From the NCBI RefSeq assembly GCF_014946725.1, contig NZ_JACFXY010000002.1:186001-250000 (forward strand): 64,000 bases of DNA, given 5' to 3'. This document shows positions 54,949-64,000 of the stretch, piece after piece. The number at the start of each line of letters is the position of its first letter. Position 1 is the first letter of the stretch. This DNA comes from Mixta mediterraneensis. Lineage in GTDB: Bacteria > Pseudomonadota > Gammaproteobacteria > Enterobacterales > Enterobacteriaceae. The notes under the pieces were generated by a model. That model was not told the DNA's origin. It did no database searches and worked only from the letters and a program-made list of their open reading frames with translations. A program made the position numbers and the translations under genes.

Positions 54949-56136
54949 ATGAAAATAGGCATAACAAATAACCAGTACCCGGAGCAACGTAATATCTTAG
55001 TTAACCCGGAAAACACCTATATCAATCTAAAGAAACGCAATATCTATTATTTTATGAACCCTTTTCGCACACGGGTACTTAAAAAAAATAAAGTATTTGT
55101 ATTTCTTCCGATTCCTTTTTTAGCAACAAAAAAACCAGATATTTTACATTTGTTTAACGAAGTGGCGATCACGCGACATAAATGGTTAGCCACTTTCGAG
55201 ACTGAATTGCCGCGCGTATTGCCTGTCGCGGGTGTGGCTAAGCATGAGAATACTGAGCTGCACCGCCTGATCCCACATGTATTAAAAGATAACTGCTTCG
55301 GTTTAATTGCGATTTCAGAGGCAACATTAAACATTCAGATGAAGTTGTTTAAACATACGCCTGATATTGCCAAACGTATGCGGGAAAAAACGGTGGTACT
55401 TCATCCTCCACAACCGCTTTTTTGCCAGCAAAAACTGCCGCGCCCGCTAGGAAAACTACGGCTGGTATTTGCCGGTAATGAGTTTTACCGCAAAGGGGGA
55501 GCCGAAGTGGTGCTGGCCATTTCGCAGCTGCTGGAGGAAAAAAAGATTGATGAATCGCAACTGGACGTTCAGTTAATTGGCGAACTCAGCAAGCGTCATA
55601 ATATTGCTCATCGTCAATATCAGGACAATGAAGCGTTCTATCGCGATATTGAAAACCGCATTCAGCGTTATTCCTGTTTCAAACATCAGTCGCGAATGGA
55701 TAATGCCGCCCTGATGGAACTGTTCCGCAACAGTGACCTTGGTTTGCTGCCAACCTGGCAGGAGACATATGGATTCTCGGTATTAGAAATGCAGTCCAAC
55801 GGTTGCCCGGTGATAACCAGCAACGTACGCGCATTGCCTGAAATCAATCCGCCCGAGGCGGGCTGGTGCATCGGCGGCACATTGAACGATGACCGGGAGT
55901 ACAGCATAGGCAGCGTAGCGGAGAGGGATCAGCTGCGACAGGCGCTGGTTAATGCGCTTAAACTCGTGTTGCTGGAAATCATAGAAAACCCCGGTATCGT
56001 GCAGCAAAAAGGCGAGGCCGCCATTACGCGTATCAAAGAGCAGCACTGTCCGTCGCGCTACATTCAGCAGCTCAACGATATTTATCAGCGTGGCGTAACG
56101 GCATTCAGGTTACATCCGCCGCAGACCGCAAATTAG
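54949..56136 (+). CDS. Glycosyltransferase, GT-B fold (GT4-like)
   Basis: The 395-residue protein has two Rossmann halves: a donor-binding C-terminal half with RLVFAGNEFYRKGGAEVVLAIS and the E-x7-E motif ETYGFSVLEMQSNGCPVITSN near residues 272-292. The first 60 codons and the upstream 400 bases are markedly AT-rich compared with the neighbours, and it has no polysaccharide cluster around it, suggesting acquisition. Donor and acceptor sugars are unknown. Start at 54949 follows TCGAAAGTAAATT, a weak ribosome site. Confidence 0.8.
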   Translation: MKIGITNNQYPEQRNILVNPENTYINLKKRNIYYFMNPFRTRVLKKNKVFVFLPIPFLATKKPDILHLFNEVAITRHKWLATFETELPRVLPVAGVAKHENTELHRLIPHVLKDNCFGLIAISEATLNIQMKLFKHTPDIAKRMREKTVVLHPPQPLFCQQKLPRPLGKLRLVFAGNEFYRKGGAEVVLAISQLLEEKKIDESQLDVQLIGELSKRHNIAHRQYQDNEAFYRDIENRIQRYSCFKHQSRMDNAALMELFRNSDLGLLPTWQETYGFSVLEMQSNGCPVITSNVRALPEINPPEAGWCIGGTLNDDREYSIGSVAERDQLRQALVNALKLVLLEIIENPGIVQQKGEAAITRIKEQHCPSRYIQQLNDIYQRGVTAFRLHPPQTAN

Positions 56137-56203
56137 AAAGATTTTTCAGACGTGACGTACCGCATTGGCCATACTGATTACAGCGTCCCTCTGGAGATCG
56201 ATC

Positions 56204-56455
56204 ATGAAACTTATCCTCAGCCTCAGCGTGCTGTTGTCCAGTCTTTTGGTCGGCAGCACCTTCGCTCAAACGACCCGCTATCTTCCTTCTCGTGCGCCCA
56301 TTGCGCAGTTAACGCCCATTGCCGCCAAATGTGATGTTTCTGCTTGCCAGACGAATTGTTATGTTGAACGTTCGCAATGTAAAAACAGGGATAATGGTTC
56401 CTGTAGTTCACAGGCGCAGATATGCGTGCAATCATATGCCTCTCAATGTAAATAA
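56204..56455 (+). CDS. Secreted Cys-rich small protein
   Basis: The 83-residue product starts at 56204 with a clear signal peptide (MKLILSLSVLLSSLLVGSTFA, cleavage after AFA-like TFA). The mature 60 residues contain seven Cys in the C-terminal 45 positions (KCDVSACQTNC, SQCKNRDNGSCSSQAQIC, SQCK). It lies 67 bases after the glycosyltransferase and 32 before ampC. I do not recognise a family. A disulfide-stabilised periplasmic peptide is likely. Confidence 0.7.
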   Translation: MKLILSLSVLLSSLLVGSTFAQTTRYLPSRAPIAQLTPIAAKCDVSACQTNCYVERSQCKNRDNGSCSSQAQICVQSYASQCK

Positions 56456-56486
56456 TCTGGTTCCGTGAAGAAACAACGCGTCGATA

Positions 56487-57632
56487 ATGCAAAAGCTGCT
56501 CCCTCTGATCTTATTTTTTTCTCTTGCGCCCAGTTGGTTGGCCGCATCACCGATGCTAACCTCACAGCAGGTTACTGCTGTGGTTAAACAGACCCTCGAA
56601 CCGCTGCTTGCACAACAGGCGATTCCCGGCATGTCGGTCGCGGTTTTGTATAAAGGCCGCACGCAGTTCGTTAATTTTGGCGTGGCCAGCCTGGAATCGC
56701 GTCGTGTGGTTACTGAAAACACCATTTTTGAATTAGGATCGGTCAGCAAAAACTTCACTGGCGTGCTGGCGGGTGTTTTGGTAAGGCAGGGAGAATTACG
56801 GCTAAACGATCCGGTGAAAAAATACTGGCCAGCGCTTTCAGGGCCGCAGTGGCAAACGATCAGCATGCTGCATCTTGCCACCTACACGGCGGGGAATCTG
56901 CCCTTGCAACTGCCCGATACGGTGACCGATGAGGATTCACTGCGCAACTATTACCAGCAATGGCAGCCGCAAGCAGCGCCTGGCACCACGCGTCAGTATT
57001 CTAATGCCAGCATAGGTTTGTTTGGTCATCTGATGGTGAAGGGCAGTTTTGAAGCGGCGATGCAAAAGCATGTCTTTCAGCCTTTGCGCCTGACGCGCAC
57101 CTTTATCACCGTGCCAAAATCGATGATGTTCGATTATGCCTGGGGATACAAAGATAAACAGCCGATCCGCGTTTCGCCGGGTATGCTGGATGCCGAAGCG
57201 TATGGCGTAAAAACCACCGCACGCGACATGCTAACTTTCATGCAGGCGAACGCGAATCCCAATGGCTTATCTTCCGGCAATACTGTGCTCAGAAATGCCA
57301 TACTCACATCGCAGTCACGCTATTTTAAAACCGGTTCGATGTATCAGGGGCTGGGGTGGGAAATGTATGACTGGCCGGTAAAAGCGCAAACCGTGGCCGA
57401 TGCCAGTGATAACAGCGTGGCGCTGAAGGCTCAACCCACAGAAAGGTTACTCCCCGTGCGCCCGCCGGTTCGTGCAGCCTGGATACATAAAACCGGTGCG
57501 ACCAGAGGATTCGGCGCTTATATTGCTTTTATCCCCGATCAGAACACCGGTATTGTTATGCTGGCTAATAAAAATTATCCCAATCCAGAACGCGTCAAAG
57601 CGGCATTTAAGATTTTAGCAGCCTTACAATAG
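56487..57632 (+). CDS. ampC: Class C beta-lactamase AmpC
   Basis: The 381-residue enzyme matches E. coli AmpC (377) along its length. Active-site motifs are SVSK near residues 85-88 (Ser nucleophile and Lys), YSN near 171-173 and KTG near 333-335, followed by ATRGFG where E. coli has ATGGFG. A signal peptide (LLPLILFFSLAPSWLAAS) directs it to the periplasm, where it hydrolyses cephalosporins. No ampR is adjacent, so it is probably not inducible through AmpR. Confidence 0.94.
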   Translation: MQKLLPLILFFSLAPSWLAASPMLTSQQVTAVVKQTLEPLLAQQAIPGMSVAVLYKGRTQFVNFGVASLESRRVVTENTIFELGSVSKNFTGVLAGVLVRQGELRLNDPVKKYWPALSGPQWQTISMLHLATYTAGNLPLQLPDTVTDEDSLRNYYQQWQPQAAPGTTRQYSNASIGLFGHLMVKGSFEAAMQKHVFQPLRLTRTFITVPKSMMFDYAWGYKDKQPIRVSPGMLDAEAYGVKTTARDMLTFMQANANPNGLSSGNTVLRNAILTSQSRYFKTGSMYQGLGWEMYDWPVKAQTVADASDNSVALKAQPTERLLPVRPPVRAAWIHKTGATRGFGAYIAFIPDQNTGIVMLANKNYPNPERVKAAFKILAALQ

Positions 57633-57646
57633 GAAAAATGCCCGCT

Positions 57647-59458
57647 CTATTTTTCCTGCTTTATCTCTTGTGCGGCACAAATTAGCGCCAGATGGCTCAA
57701 ACCCTGCGGCATATTGCCGCGCCAGCTATTGCTTCGCACATCAAACATTTCATTAAAAATATCGACGTTGCCATGCTGGTTAAACGTTTCCAGAATCTCG
57801 TTCATTGATTGCTGCGCTAAATCGTTTTCGTCTAAGGCTGCCCAGGCTTCAACCAGCCAGAATGAACAAGCGAGAAACGTGCTTTCTTCTTTTTCAGCGC
57901 CGCTATAGCGATAAAGCATGGCGCTGTCATTGCCCAGCTCTTTTCTGATCGCCTGATAAGTGGCGAGCATGCGGTCAGGATTCACCGTCTTGCCATAGTG
58001 ATGAGTCAGTGCCAGCGAGGCATCAAGCTGTTCACTGCCGACGTAAAACACATATGCCTGTTTTTGCTCCGACCAGCAATGCGTTTCAATCCAGTCACGA
58101 ATGCGATCGCGTTCGCGCTTCCAGCGTCCAACCCAGGTCGGCTCAATATGCTGACTTTCGGCCATTGCCACTGCACGATCGAGCGCCAGCCAGCAGGCCA
58201 TCTTCGAGTGTGTGTAATGGTATTGTTCGGGCAGTTCCCAGATGCCTGAATCCATCTGCCGCCAGTTATCGGCACAGCTGTTGGCCAGTTCACCCAACAT
58301 GCGGGAGGTGGTGAGGTCTAATACGTGTCCCGCGCTGATAAATAGCTGAGCCGTTGCCAACATATCGCCAAACATGCTGAGCTGCACCTGATCGCGCGCA
58401 TTATTGCCGACGCGTACTGGCTGCGATCCCATATAACCGGCTAAAGCAGGATAGCGCTCTTCAGGCACCGCATCGCCCTTAAGCGTGTAGCAGGCCCGCA
58501 GGTTGACGCCGTGGCGAATGATCGTTTGCGACAACCAGGAGAAAGCCGCCTTACTGTCTTCAAGCGCGCCCAGATAGACGAATGCTTTAATGATCAGGCT
58601 GGCATCTCGCACCCAGGCGTAACGATAATCATAATTTTTTTCGCCACCTATGCCTTCCGGCAACGAGGTAGTTGCTGCCGCAGCCAGCGCGCCGGTTGGT
58701 GAATACCACAAAAATTTTAGCGATAAGGCAGAACGCTTAACCAGCTCGGGAAAACTGCCCTGGTAGCTCAGGCTGTCTACCCAATCGCGCCATGCGGTAT
58801 CGCTGGTTTCGATACGTTTGTCGATTGATGCAAGTTCCGGCACGGCCAGGGGTTCATTTTCACTGATTAACAGGGCACATAACGAGCGCGAGCCGGGCGA
58901 GGTGAGCAACCGCCCCGTGACTTTTTCATCATCTAAGTAATCGATTTCAACATCTTCGCTGGTGCGCACCATCGCCATTACCTTCGCGATATGAAAAACT
59001 TTTCCCTGATCGCTGTCGGCAACCCACGGTGAACGCGTTTCTGCCGCCGTCCCGAAACGCAGGTGAAAGGTCAACTTAACCTGACCTTCGATCCCTTCAA
59101 TACGGCGGACGAGTTCGCTCCACGGTAGTCTACCCGCCAGCGTACTATTGATGGATTCAGTAATACGTACACAGCCAGACTCTGTTTCAAACTGCGTTTC
59201 CAGTACGTTGCTGTTCTCACGATATTGACGTGTTACGCGATAAGGCGCGTCAGGAACAATTTGGAAATAGCCGCCGACCTGCGGATCAAGCAGACGATCA
59301 AACAGCGGTTTAGAGTCCAGATTAGGCGCACACCACCAGTCAATCGAACCGTCGGGCGCAATTAACGCTACTGAACGTCCTTCACCTATCGCGGCGTAAC
59401 TCCCCAGTTCGGCAAAACCGTTCTCACGTTCCGGCGTAGAAAATGTCTGGTTTTCCAT
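57647..59458 (-). CDS. Glycoside hydrolase family 15 protein
   Basis: The 603-residue protein has the bacterial GH15 layout: an N-terminal beta-sandwich (IGEGRSVALIAPDGSIDWWCAPNLDSKPLFDRLLD) and an (alpha/alpha)6 catalytic barrel with YRYAWVRDASLIIKAF, WELPEQYHYTHSKMACWLALDRA and the C-terminal SFWLVEAWA. The family includes glucoamylases and trehalases; there is no signal peptide, so it acts on an intracellular glucan or trehalose. It is next to a yghA-like stress gene on the same strand, 64 bases apart. Confidence 0.88.
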   Translation of the reverse strand: MENQTFSTPERENGFAELGSYAAIGEGRSVALIAPDGSIDWWCAPNLDSKPLFDRLLDPQVGGYFQIVPDAPYRVTRQYRENSNVLETQFETESGCVRITESINSTLAGRLPWSELVRRIEGIEGQVKLTFHLRFGTAAETRSPWVADSDQGKVFHIAKVMAMVRTSEDVEIDYLDDEKVTGRLLTSPGSRSLCALLISENEPLAVPELASIDKRIETSDTAWRDWVDSLSYQGSFPELVKRSALSLKFLWYSPTGALAAAATTSLPEGIGGEKNYDYRYAWVRDASLIIKAFVYLGALEDSKAAFSWLSQTIIRHGVNLRACYTLKGDAVPEERYPALAGYMGSQPVRVGNNARDQVQLSMFGDMLATAQLFISAGHVLDLTTSRMLGELANSCADNWRQMDSGIWELPEQYHYTHSKMACWLALDRAVAMAESQHIEPTWVGRWKRERDRIRDWIETHCWSEQKQAYVFYVGSEQLDASLALTHHYGKTVNPDRMLATYQAIRKELGNDSAMLYRYSGAEKEESTFLACSFWLVEAWAALDENDLAQQSMNEILETFNQHGNVDIFNEMFDVRSNSWRGNMPQGLSHLALICAAQEIKQEK

Positions 59459-59522
59459 GACTGTCCCTGTAAGAAAAGATCAAAAAAGTAGCCGCATTAA
59501 GCGGCCACAGAAGGGGAAAAGA

Positions 59523-60416
59523 TTACAGCGTGCCGGTGCCCCCATCGGTGCACCATACCTGGCCGGAGGTATAACTGGTTTCGGTTGAGGCCAGGGTGAC
59601 ATAAAGCGGCGCAATTTCAACCGGCTGGCCTGGACGACCGAGCGGTGCTGAAGCGCCAAACTGCTTAACTTTCTCCTGGGGCTGGCCGCCGCTGGATTGT
59701 AATGCGCTCCAGAACGGTCCTGGCGCGACGGAGTTGACGCGAATGCCTTCTTCACCTAACTGCTTAGCAAGCGCTTTAGTGAAGGCGACAATTGCCGCTT
59801 TGGTCTGCGCATAATCCAGCAGAATTTCACTGGGCTTAAACGCCTGAACGGAAGAAGTATTAATAATACTTGCGCCACGCGGTAAATAATCGACAGCGGC
59901 TTTGGTGATCCAAAACATGGCATAGACGTTAGTTTTAAACGTCGCGTCGAAATCTTCGGTACTCAAGGTACGAATGGACTCATTAAATTGTTGGCGTCCA
60001 GCGTTATTCACCAGAATATCCAGACCCCCTAATTGCTCGACAGCTTCTTTAACCAGTTGCTGGCAAAATGCTTCCGTCCGAATATCACCTGGCAGCGCAA
60101 TCGCTTTACGTCCTTCAGCCTGAATCAGCTTAATAACTTCTTTTGCATCCGATTCTTCTTCAGGCAGATAATTAATTGCCACGTCTGCGCCTTCACGTGC
60201 GTAGGCAATGGCAACCGCACGGCCAATACCTGAGTCTCCCCCGGTGATCAGCGCCTTGCGGCCGGTAAGACGGCCACTGCCGCGATAACTGGTTTCACCA
60301 TGGTCAGGAACCGGTACCATTTTTCCTGCTAAGCCTGGCGGGTTTTGCGGTTGTTCTTCAAAAGGTGGTTTAGGAAATTCATTCAAATCGAGGGTCTTGT
60401 TCGTTGGCGTTGTCAT
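59523..60416 (-). CDS. yghA: YghA-like short-chain dehydrogenase
   Basis: From 60416 the product has 297 residues (MTTPTNKTLDLNEFPKPPFE), matching YghA-type SDRs with their Pro-rich N-terminal extension. The NAD(P) motif is ITGGDSGIGRAVA, then LVNNAGRQQF, and catalytic Ser, Tyr, Lys in INTSSVQAFKPSEILLDYAQTKAA. AAGGAGCTACAG precedes the start. The substrate is unknown; such genes are often stress-induced. Confidence 0.9.
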   Translation of the reverse strand: MTTPTNKTLDLNEFPKPPFEEQPQNPPGLAGKMVPVPDHGETSYRGSGRLTGRKALITGGDSGIGRAVAIAYAREGADVAINYLPEEESDAKEVIKLIQAEGRKAIALPGDIRTEAFCQQLVKEAVEQLGGLDILVNNAGRQQFNESIRTLSTEDFDATFKTNVYAMFWITKAAVDYLPRGASIINTSSVQAFKPSEILLDYAQTKAAIVAFTKALAKQLGEEGIRVNSVAPGPFWSALQSSGGQPQEKVKQFGASAPLGRPGQPVEIAPLYVTLASTETSYTSGQVWCTDGGTGTL

Positions 60417-60572
60417 CTGTAGCTCCTTGAACATTGTTATCGGAAAATATAAGTCTGGCATAAAGGTGATATTTGTCACATCTAAACGCTGACTATTTAA
60501 CCAGGGAGCGAAAACAATTCAGATAATAACGAAAGCAAAGCAAGCATAATGGCGGGGGAAAACGGAAAGCTA

Positions 60573-60608
60573 TTTAATTTGCGGGAAAAGTTTCTCCCGC
60601 AAATTAAA
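60573..60608. terminator. Perfect hairpin downstream of the LacI gene
   Basis: TTTAATTTGCGGGA and TCCCGCAAATTAAA form a 14-base-pair stem. There is no long U tract on either strand, so termination is probable but not certain. Confidence 0.5.
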
Positions 60609-60639
60609 ATGCCGGATAACACAATTTTTAAAAGGCGAT

Positions 60640-61673
60640 TTATCCGCCACGTACTGAACTGCGCCATTTCACCTCTGCCTGATAAATGCGACATGTTTGC
60701 TCTTGCTCAGCATGGAGCTGTAAGGTGTGATCCTGGCGTTCAGTACCAATCAGCCATTGCACGGCATCGCGCGCGAACTGCTCAACCGGCTGGGCAAAGG
60801 TGGTGAGATTGTAAGACGACCAGCCTGCCTGCGGGATGTTGTCGTAACCTACGATGCATAAATCTTCCGGTATACGCAGCGAAAAGCGATGCCGGGCTTC
60901 ATCCATAAAACCACAGGCAATAAGATCGGTGACACAAAATACCGCATCAGGACGATCGTCACGCGTCAGCAAGCGATGCGCGAGGATTTGCCCGCTTTCA
61001 TATGAGGTGGAACCAAAGCGTTCTACCGTTACCGCCAGTCCTGCTTTATCTGCGGCGGCAAGAAAATCTTTTTCACGCTTTATCAGGCTGGGCGTGCCGG
61101 CTAAAGAATTAGCAAAAGCAAGATGACGACAACCTGCGCGTAAAAAAGCTTTCAGCGCCATGTCGGCAGCAGCGCGGGAATCAAGATTAATGCTTAACGA
61201 GCCCGGCAAGGCTTCATCACGGTTGATCAGGACCAGATGTTGACCATGTTTCGAACAAAGCCGTGTAATGGCGCTGTCTGGCATACCAGAAAGGATAATT
61301 GACGCATCGGCACGAAAGTTAATGGCCTGCTGTAAGGCAGCAGAAACGCTGTGATCGGAGCGATCGGTGTTAATCAGCATGGCGATTTTGCCCGCTTCCT
61401 GCAGGCACTGCGTTAGCCAGCGCACCAGATTAGCACGGTAGGGCGTATTCACTTCCGAGGCGATAAGGCAAATGATACCGCTACGATTACGTACCAAACC
61501 GCGCGCTAAATGGTTAACGTGATACCCCAGTTCTTCCGCTGCTTTTAATACGCGCGCACGCGTTGCCGCTGAAACACTCGCTCCTGGTGTATAGGTCCGG
61601 GAAACGGCAGAGCGGGAAACGCCTGCTCTGTTCGCCACATCTTGCGCGCTTACCCCCCTTTATCATTGTTCAT
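60640..61673 (-). pseudogene. LacI-family regulator with a frameshift at the N-terminus
   Basis: From GTG at 61638 the frame gives 332 residues starting MANRAGVSRSAVSR, which lacks the first HTH helix of LacI proteins. Codons VSAQD precede it in the same frame, and an ATG at 61673 with AAAAGG ahead of it encodes MNNDKGG in another frame; the two join if the run of six G (61653-61658, C on the plus strand) had seven. The rest is intact: ATRARVLKAAEELGYHVNHLARGL hinge helix and a periplasmic-binding-like effector domain. It is divergent from afuA. Confidence 0.8.
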
Positions 61674-61719
61674 TTGCCTTTTCCATACCACCCACGGAAT
61701 GGAGTGAGTCTGCCTGAGA

Positions 61720-61735
61720 TTGCAAAGCTGTGCAA
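61720..61735. promoter_or_regulatory. Palindrome near the LacI-type gene, possible operator
   Basis: TTGCAAAGCTGTGCAA is a near-palindrome centred on AGCT, with the central pair typical of LacI-family operators. It lies about 50 bases before the regulator start and 100 bases upstream of the second site. Confidence 0.55.
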
Positions 61736-61798
61736 AAAATATTTAGCACGTAATGTTTCAAATTTGTGACGCCGCCTAACAATTGCACAACAAGCAGA

Positions 61799-61827
61799 TT
61801 GACAGGGTGTTTGCGCTTCCTTACTAA
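61799..61827 (+). promoter_or_regulatory. Sigma-70 promoter of afuA
   Basis: TTGACA (61799-61804) and TACTAA (61822-61827) are 17 bases apart. A palindrome directly follows and would cover the start site. Confidence 0.75.
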
Positions 61828-61845
61828 TTTGCACACACGTGCAAA
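61828..61845. promoter_or_regulatory. Operator at the afuA start site
   Basis: TTTGCACACACGTGCAAA has perfect seven-base arms (TTTGCAC/GTGCAAA). Its position just after the -10 box fits repression by the adjacent LacI-type protein. Confidence 0.7.
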
Positions 61846-61889
61846 AACAGGCGCCAGTGAAGCGCCACCCGAAAAATCAGGAGAATAAA

Positions 61890-62918
61890 ATGCGTTACTC
61901 ATCGCTCGCCGCCGTAATCGTTCTGAGCTGTACGACATTGCCCTTTGCCGTTCATGCCGCAGGTAATCTCAACATGATTTGTTCCGCAGACGTGGTGGTT
62001 TGTGAGCACATGACGCGCATTTTTAGTCAGTCGCATTCCGACATTAAAGTCAATATGGTGCGACTGTCAGCGGGTGAGGCCTATGCACGCATTCGCAGCG
62101 AGGCACGCAATCCCAGAACGGATATTTGGTGGGCCGGAACGGGCGATCCGCATATGCAGGCCGCGGAAGAAGGGCTGACGCAGCCGTATAAATCGCCTCT
62201 GCTTTACCAGCAGCTGGACTGGGCGAAAAAGCAGGCTGAGATTTCAAAATACCGCACCGTGGGTATTTATGCAGGTGCATTAGGCTGGGGTTATAACACT
62301 AAATTGCTGGCAGAGAAAAAGCTCAAAGCCCCTGCCTGCTGGTCAGATTTAATCGATCCCGCTTTCAAAGGCGAGATTCAAATCGCTAATCCTAACTCCT
62401 CCGGGACCGCCTACAACACGCTGGCGACGCTGGTGCAAATCATGGGCGAAGACAAGGCGTTCGACTATTTGAAAAAGCTTAATGCCAATATTTCTCAATA
62501 TACCAAATCAGGTTCGGCACCGGTAAAAGCAGCGGCGCGTGGCGAAACCACAGTAGGTATTGTTTTTATGCATGATGCGGTTGCTATGCAGGTCGATGGC
62601 TTTCCCATTAAATCCGTCGCACCGTGCGAAGGGACGGGTTATGAAATCGGCTCCATGTCGATTATTAAAGGCGCCCGTAATCTGGCCAACGCGAAAGCCT
62701 GGTATGACTGGGCGCTCAGCGCTGAGGCACAGTCGCATATGAAAGAGGCGAAATCCTTCCAGCTGCCGTCAAATCGTCATGCTGAGATTTCTGAATACGC
62801 CCCGCGCTTTGAGAACATCAAGCTGATCGATTATGACTTTAAAACCTATGGCGACTCGGCAAAACGCAAAGCGCTGTTAGGGCGCTGGGATAAAGAGATC
62901 GGCGCCAGCGCGCAGTAG
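61890..62918 (+). CDS. afuA: ABC transporter periplasmic binding protein, AfuA/FbpA-like
   Basis: From the ATG at 61890 (after CAGGAG) the protein has 342 residues with a signal peptide ending AVHA. Family blocks are NLNMICSADVVVCEHMTRIF, RTDIWWAGTGDPHMQAAEEGL, GWGYNTKLLAEK, CWSDLIDPAFKGEIQIANP and SGTAYNTLATLVQ. AfuA-type members of this fold bind sugar phosphates, FbpA-type bind ferric iron; LacI-type control favours a sugar ligand here, which is inference. An in-frame start at 61839 would lie within the operator. Confidence 0.85.
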   Translation: MRYSSLAAVIVLSCTTLPFAVHAAGNLNMICSADVVVCEHMTRIFSQSHSDIKVNMVRLSAGEAYARIRSEARNPRTDIWWAGTGDPHMQAAEEGLTQPYKSPLLYQQLDWAKKQAEISKYRTVGIYAGALGWGYNTKLLAEKKLKAPACWSDLIDPAFKGEIQIANPNSSGTAYNTLATLVQIMGEDKAFDYLKKLNANISQYTKSGSAPVKAAARGETTVGIVFMHDAVAMQVDGFPIKSVAPCEGTGYEIGSMSIIKGARNLANAKAWYDWALSAEAQSHMKEAKSFQLPSNRHAEISEYAPRFENIKLIDYDFKTYGDSAKRKALLGRWDKEIGASAQ

Positions 62919-63017
62919 TTAGATCGTTACGTTCGGTAGCGCTTACCGGACCATTTTCACGCTGAACAGCGGTGGCATAAGCCTGATTTCCGCTTCCTAT
63001 TCAGGTCGAGGTAATTA

Positions 63018-64000
63018 ATGAATGCGTATAACCGCCGCTTAACCGGCGTGCTAATCGCGGGCGCCATCGCGCTGCTTTTGTTGCCGTGGTACAGCCTGGA
63101 AAATGGCTTTTTTAGCGGAGGCTGGCTGGCAACGTTGTGGACAGATGCGGCGAGCGCGCCCGGACTCTGGCAAATTATCGCCTTTCAGCATTCGTGGCTG
63201 GGCATTGCCGCTGGGCTGTTTTTGCTGTGCGCGCTCTGCGGCTTTCTTCCTGTAACTCAGGCACGAAGCCGGCTGCTACTGCTGTTAAGCGCGGCAGGCG
63301 TCATCTATTTAGTGATGGAAGGGCATGCTATAGGCTACAGCGGCTGGAGCTGGCTCTGGCTGGAAAACAGGTTTGGGCCATTAGCGCAAGGGCAGCCCGC
63401 CATGGGGGCAGGTGCGCTGCTGCTGCTGACTGTTTTCCTGTTTATTTTCTCCTTTGCGCTGGCCGAGCGCGGTGTCCTGAGAGGTGATGCGTTTGTCGTT
63501 GCCTCAATCGTTTCGCTGGTGGCACTGGTCACGCTTTTTGTGCTTTATACGGTACTGAGCCTGTTCGTTGCTTCAGTGCAGGATATTGACGGTAGTTTCA
63601 AGCCAGATGGTTTGATCAGCAACATTCAGGATCCTGTTATCTGGAGCCTGTCATGCCTGACAGGCGGAACCTGCGGCACGGCCTGGCGTACTTTATGGCT
63701 GGCTATTATGACTGCCAGCGGCTCAACGCTCTTAGGGTTAGCCTTTGCGCTGGCTGCCACACGCACACCGCTGCCCTGTAAAAAAGCGCTGCGCATGTTG
63801 ACGGTTTTACCGATTATCACGCCGCCTTTTGTTATTGGCCTGGCATTAATCTTGTGATTTGGTCGATCCGGCGTAATAACCGTACACCTCGCCGCGCTAT
63901 TTGGTGTTGAACCAGGCCGTTGGCTGTATGGCTTAACCGGCATCTGGATAGCCCAGGTTTTGTCCTTCACGCCGATCGCGTTTTTAGTCTTGATTGGCGT
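63018..64000 (+). pseudogene. afuB: ABC permease AfuB-like, with an in-frame opal codon, runs off the window
   Basis: The frame begins at 63018 (MNAYNRRLTGVLIAGAIALL) and encodes several membrane helices and the start of the permease domain (SLSCLTGGTCGTAWRTLWLAIMTASGSTLLG, LPIITPPFVIGLALIL). A TGA at 63855-63857 interrupts it, but the same frame continues open to the end as FGRSGVITVHLAALFG and IWIAQVLSFTPIAFLVLIG, clearly the next permease helices. A single base change (TTA to TGA) would explain it. Without the C-terminal half the transporter cannot work. Confidence 0.85.

Overview
The window looks like part of the replication-terminus half of an Enterobacterales chromosome, most consistent with Erwiniaceae (Erwinia/Pantoea-like); the genus cannot be fixed from sequence alone. 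Evidence: E. coli-like synteny araFGH, ydgJ-add, ydgA-manA-fumC-tus with a Ter site, a ydcO/sutR pair, a pqqU (yncD) receptor gene, and srfABC, ampC and hpxO genes of enterobacterial type.

Layout. 1-5 kb: L-arabinose ABC transporter (araF end, araG, araH) with araC downstream, then oxidoreductase ydgJ. 5-12 kb: add, ydgA, manA, fumC, tus and a Ter site. 12-25 kb: MFS transporter, Rrf2 and MarA/SoxS-type regulators, a barnase/barstar pair, srfABC, ydcO/sutR around a double palindromic operator, and a MarR regulator with an isochorismatase-like hydrolase. 25.4-37.5 kb: pqqU is cut by a lambdoid-type prophage remnant (integrase, leftward early operon, long structured leader, cI with operators on both sides, cro-like and CII/YmfL-like genes, and an O-like replication gene carrying five iterons at an exact 23-bp period). 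37.5-39.5 kb: an IS21-family element without target duplication ends the prophage abruptly and abuts guaD, so the rest of the prophage and the 5' part of pqqU are absent. 39.5-54.3 kb: purine catabolism (guaD, xdhA, xdhB, xdhC, dcp, hpxO: guanine to xanthine to urate to 5-hydroxyisourate), in which xdhB is split by a 5.6-kb Tn3-family transposon with unusual cargo (a cdh gene with an amber codon plus a secreted PqaA-like fragment). 54.3-64 kb: glycosyltransferase, secreted Cys-rich peptide, ampC, GH15 hydrolase, yghA-like SDR, and a LacI-regulated AfuA/AfuB-type ABC transporter running off the end.

A recurring theme is gene damage: pqqU (prophage), xdhB (Tn3), the ParB-like prophage gene (IS21), add (apparent 14-nt deletion near the 3' end), cdh (amber), the LacI gene (frameshift in a G tract) and afuB (opal). 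This could be a genome in active decay, or some of the small lesions could be sequencing errors.

The most interesting points are the Tn3 transposon with phospholipid-related cargo inside xdhB, the IS21-bounded deletion whose edge falls in a possible sigma-54 promoter of guaD, a sigma-54-type promoter with tandem dyads before hpxO, the iteron origin inside the phage O gene, an HNH endonuclease that has captured the 5' end of the gene it invaded, and the multi-hairpin leader of the prophage early operon.
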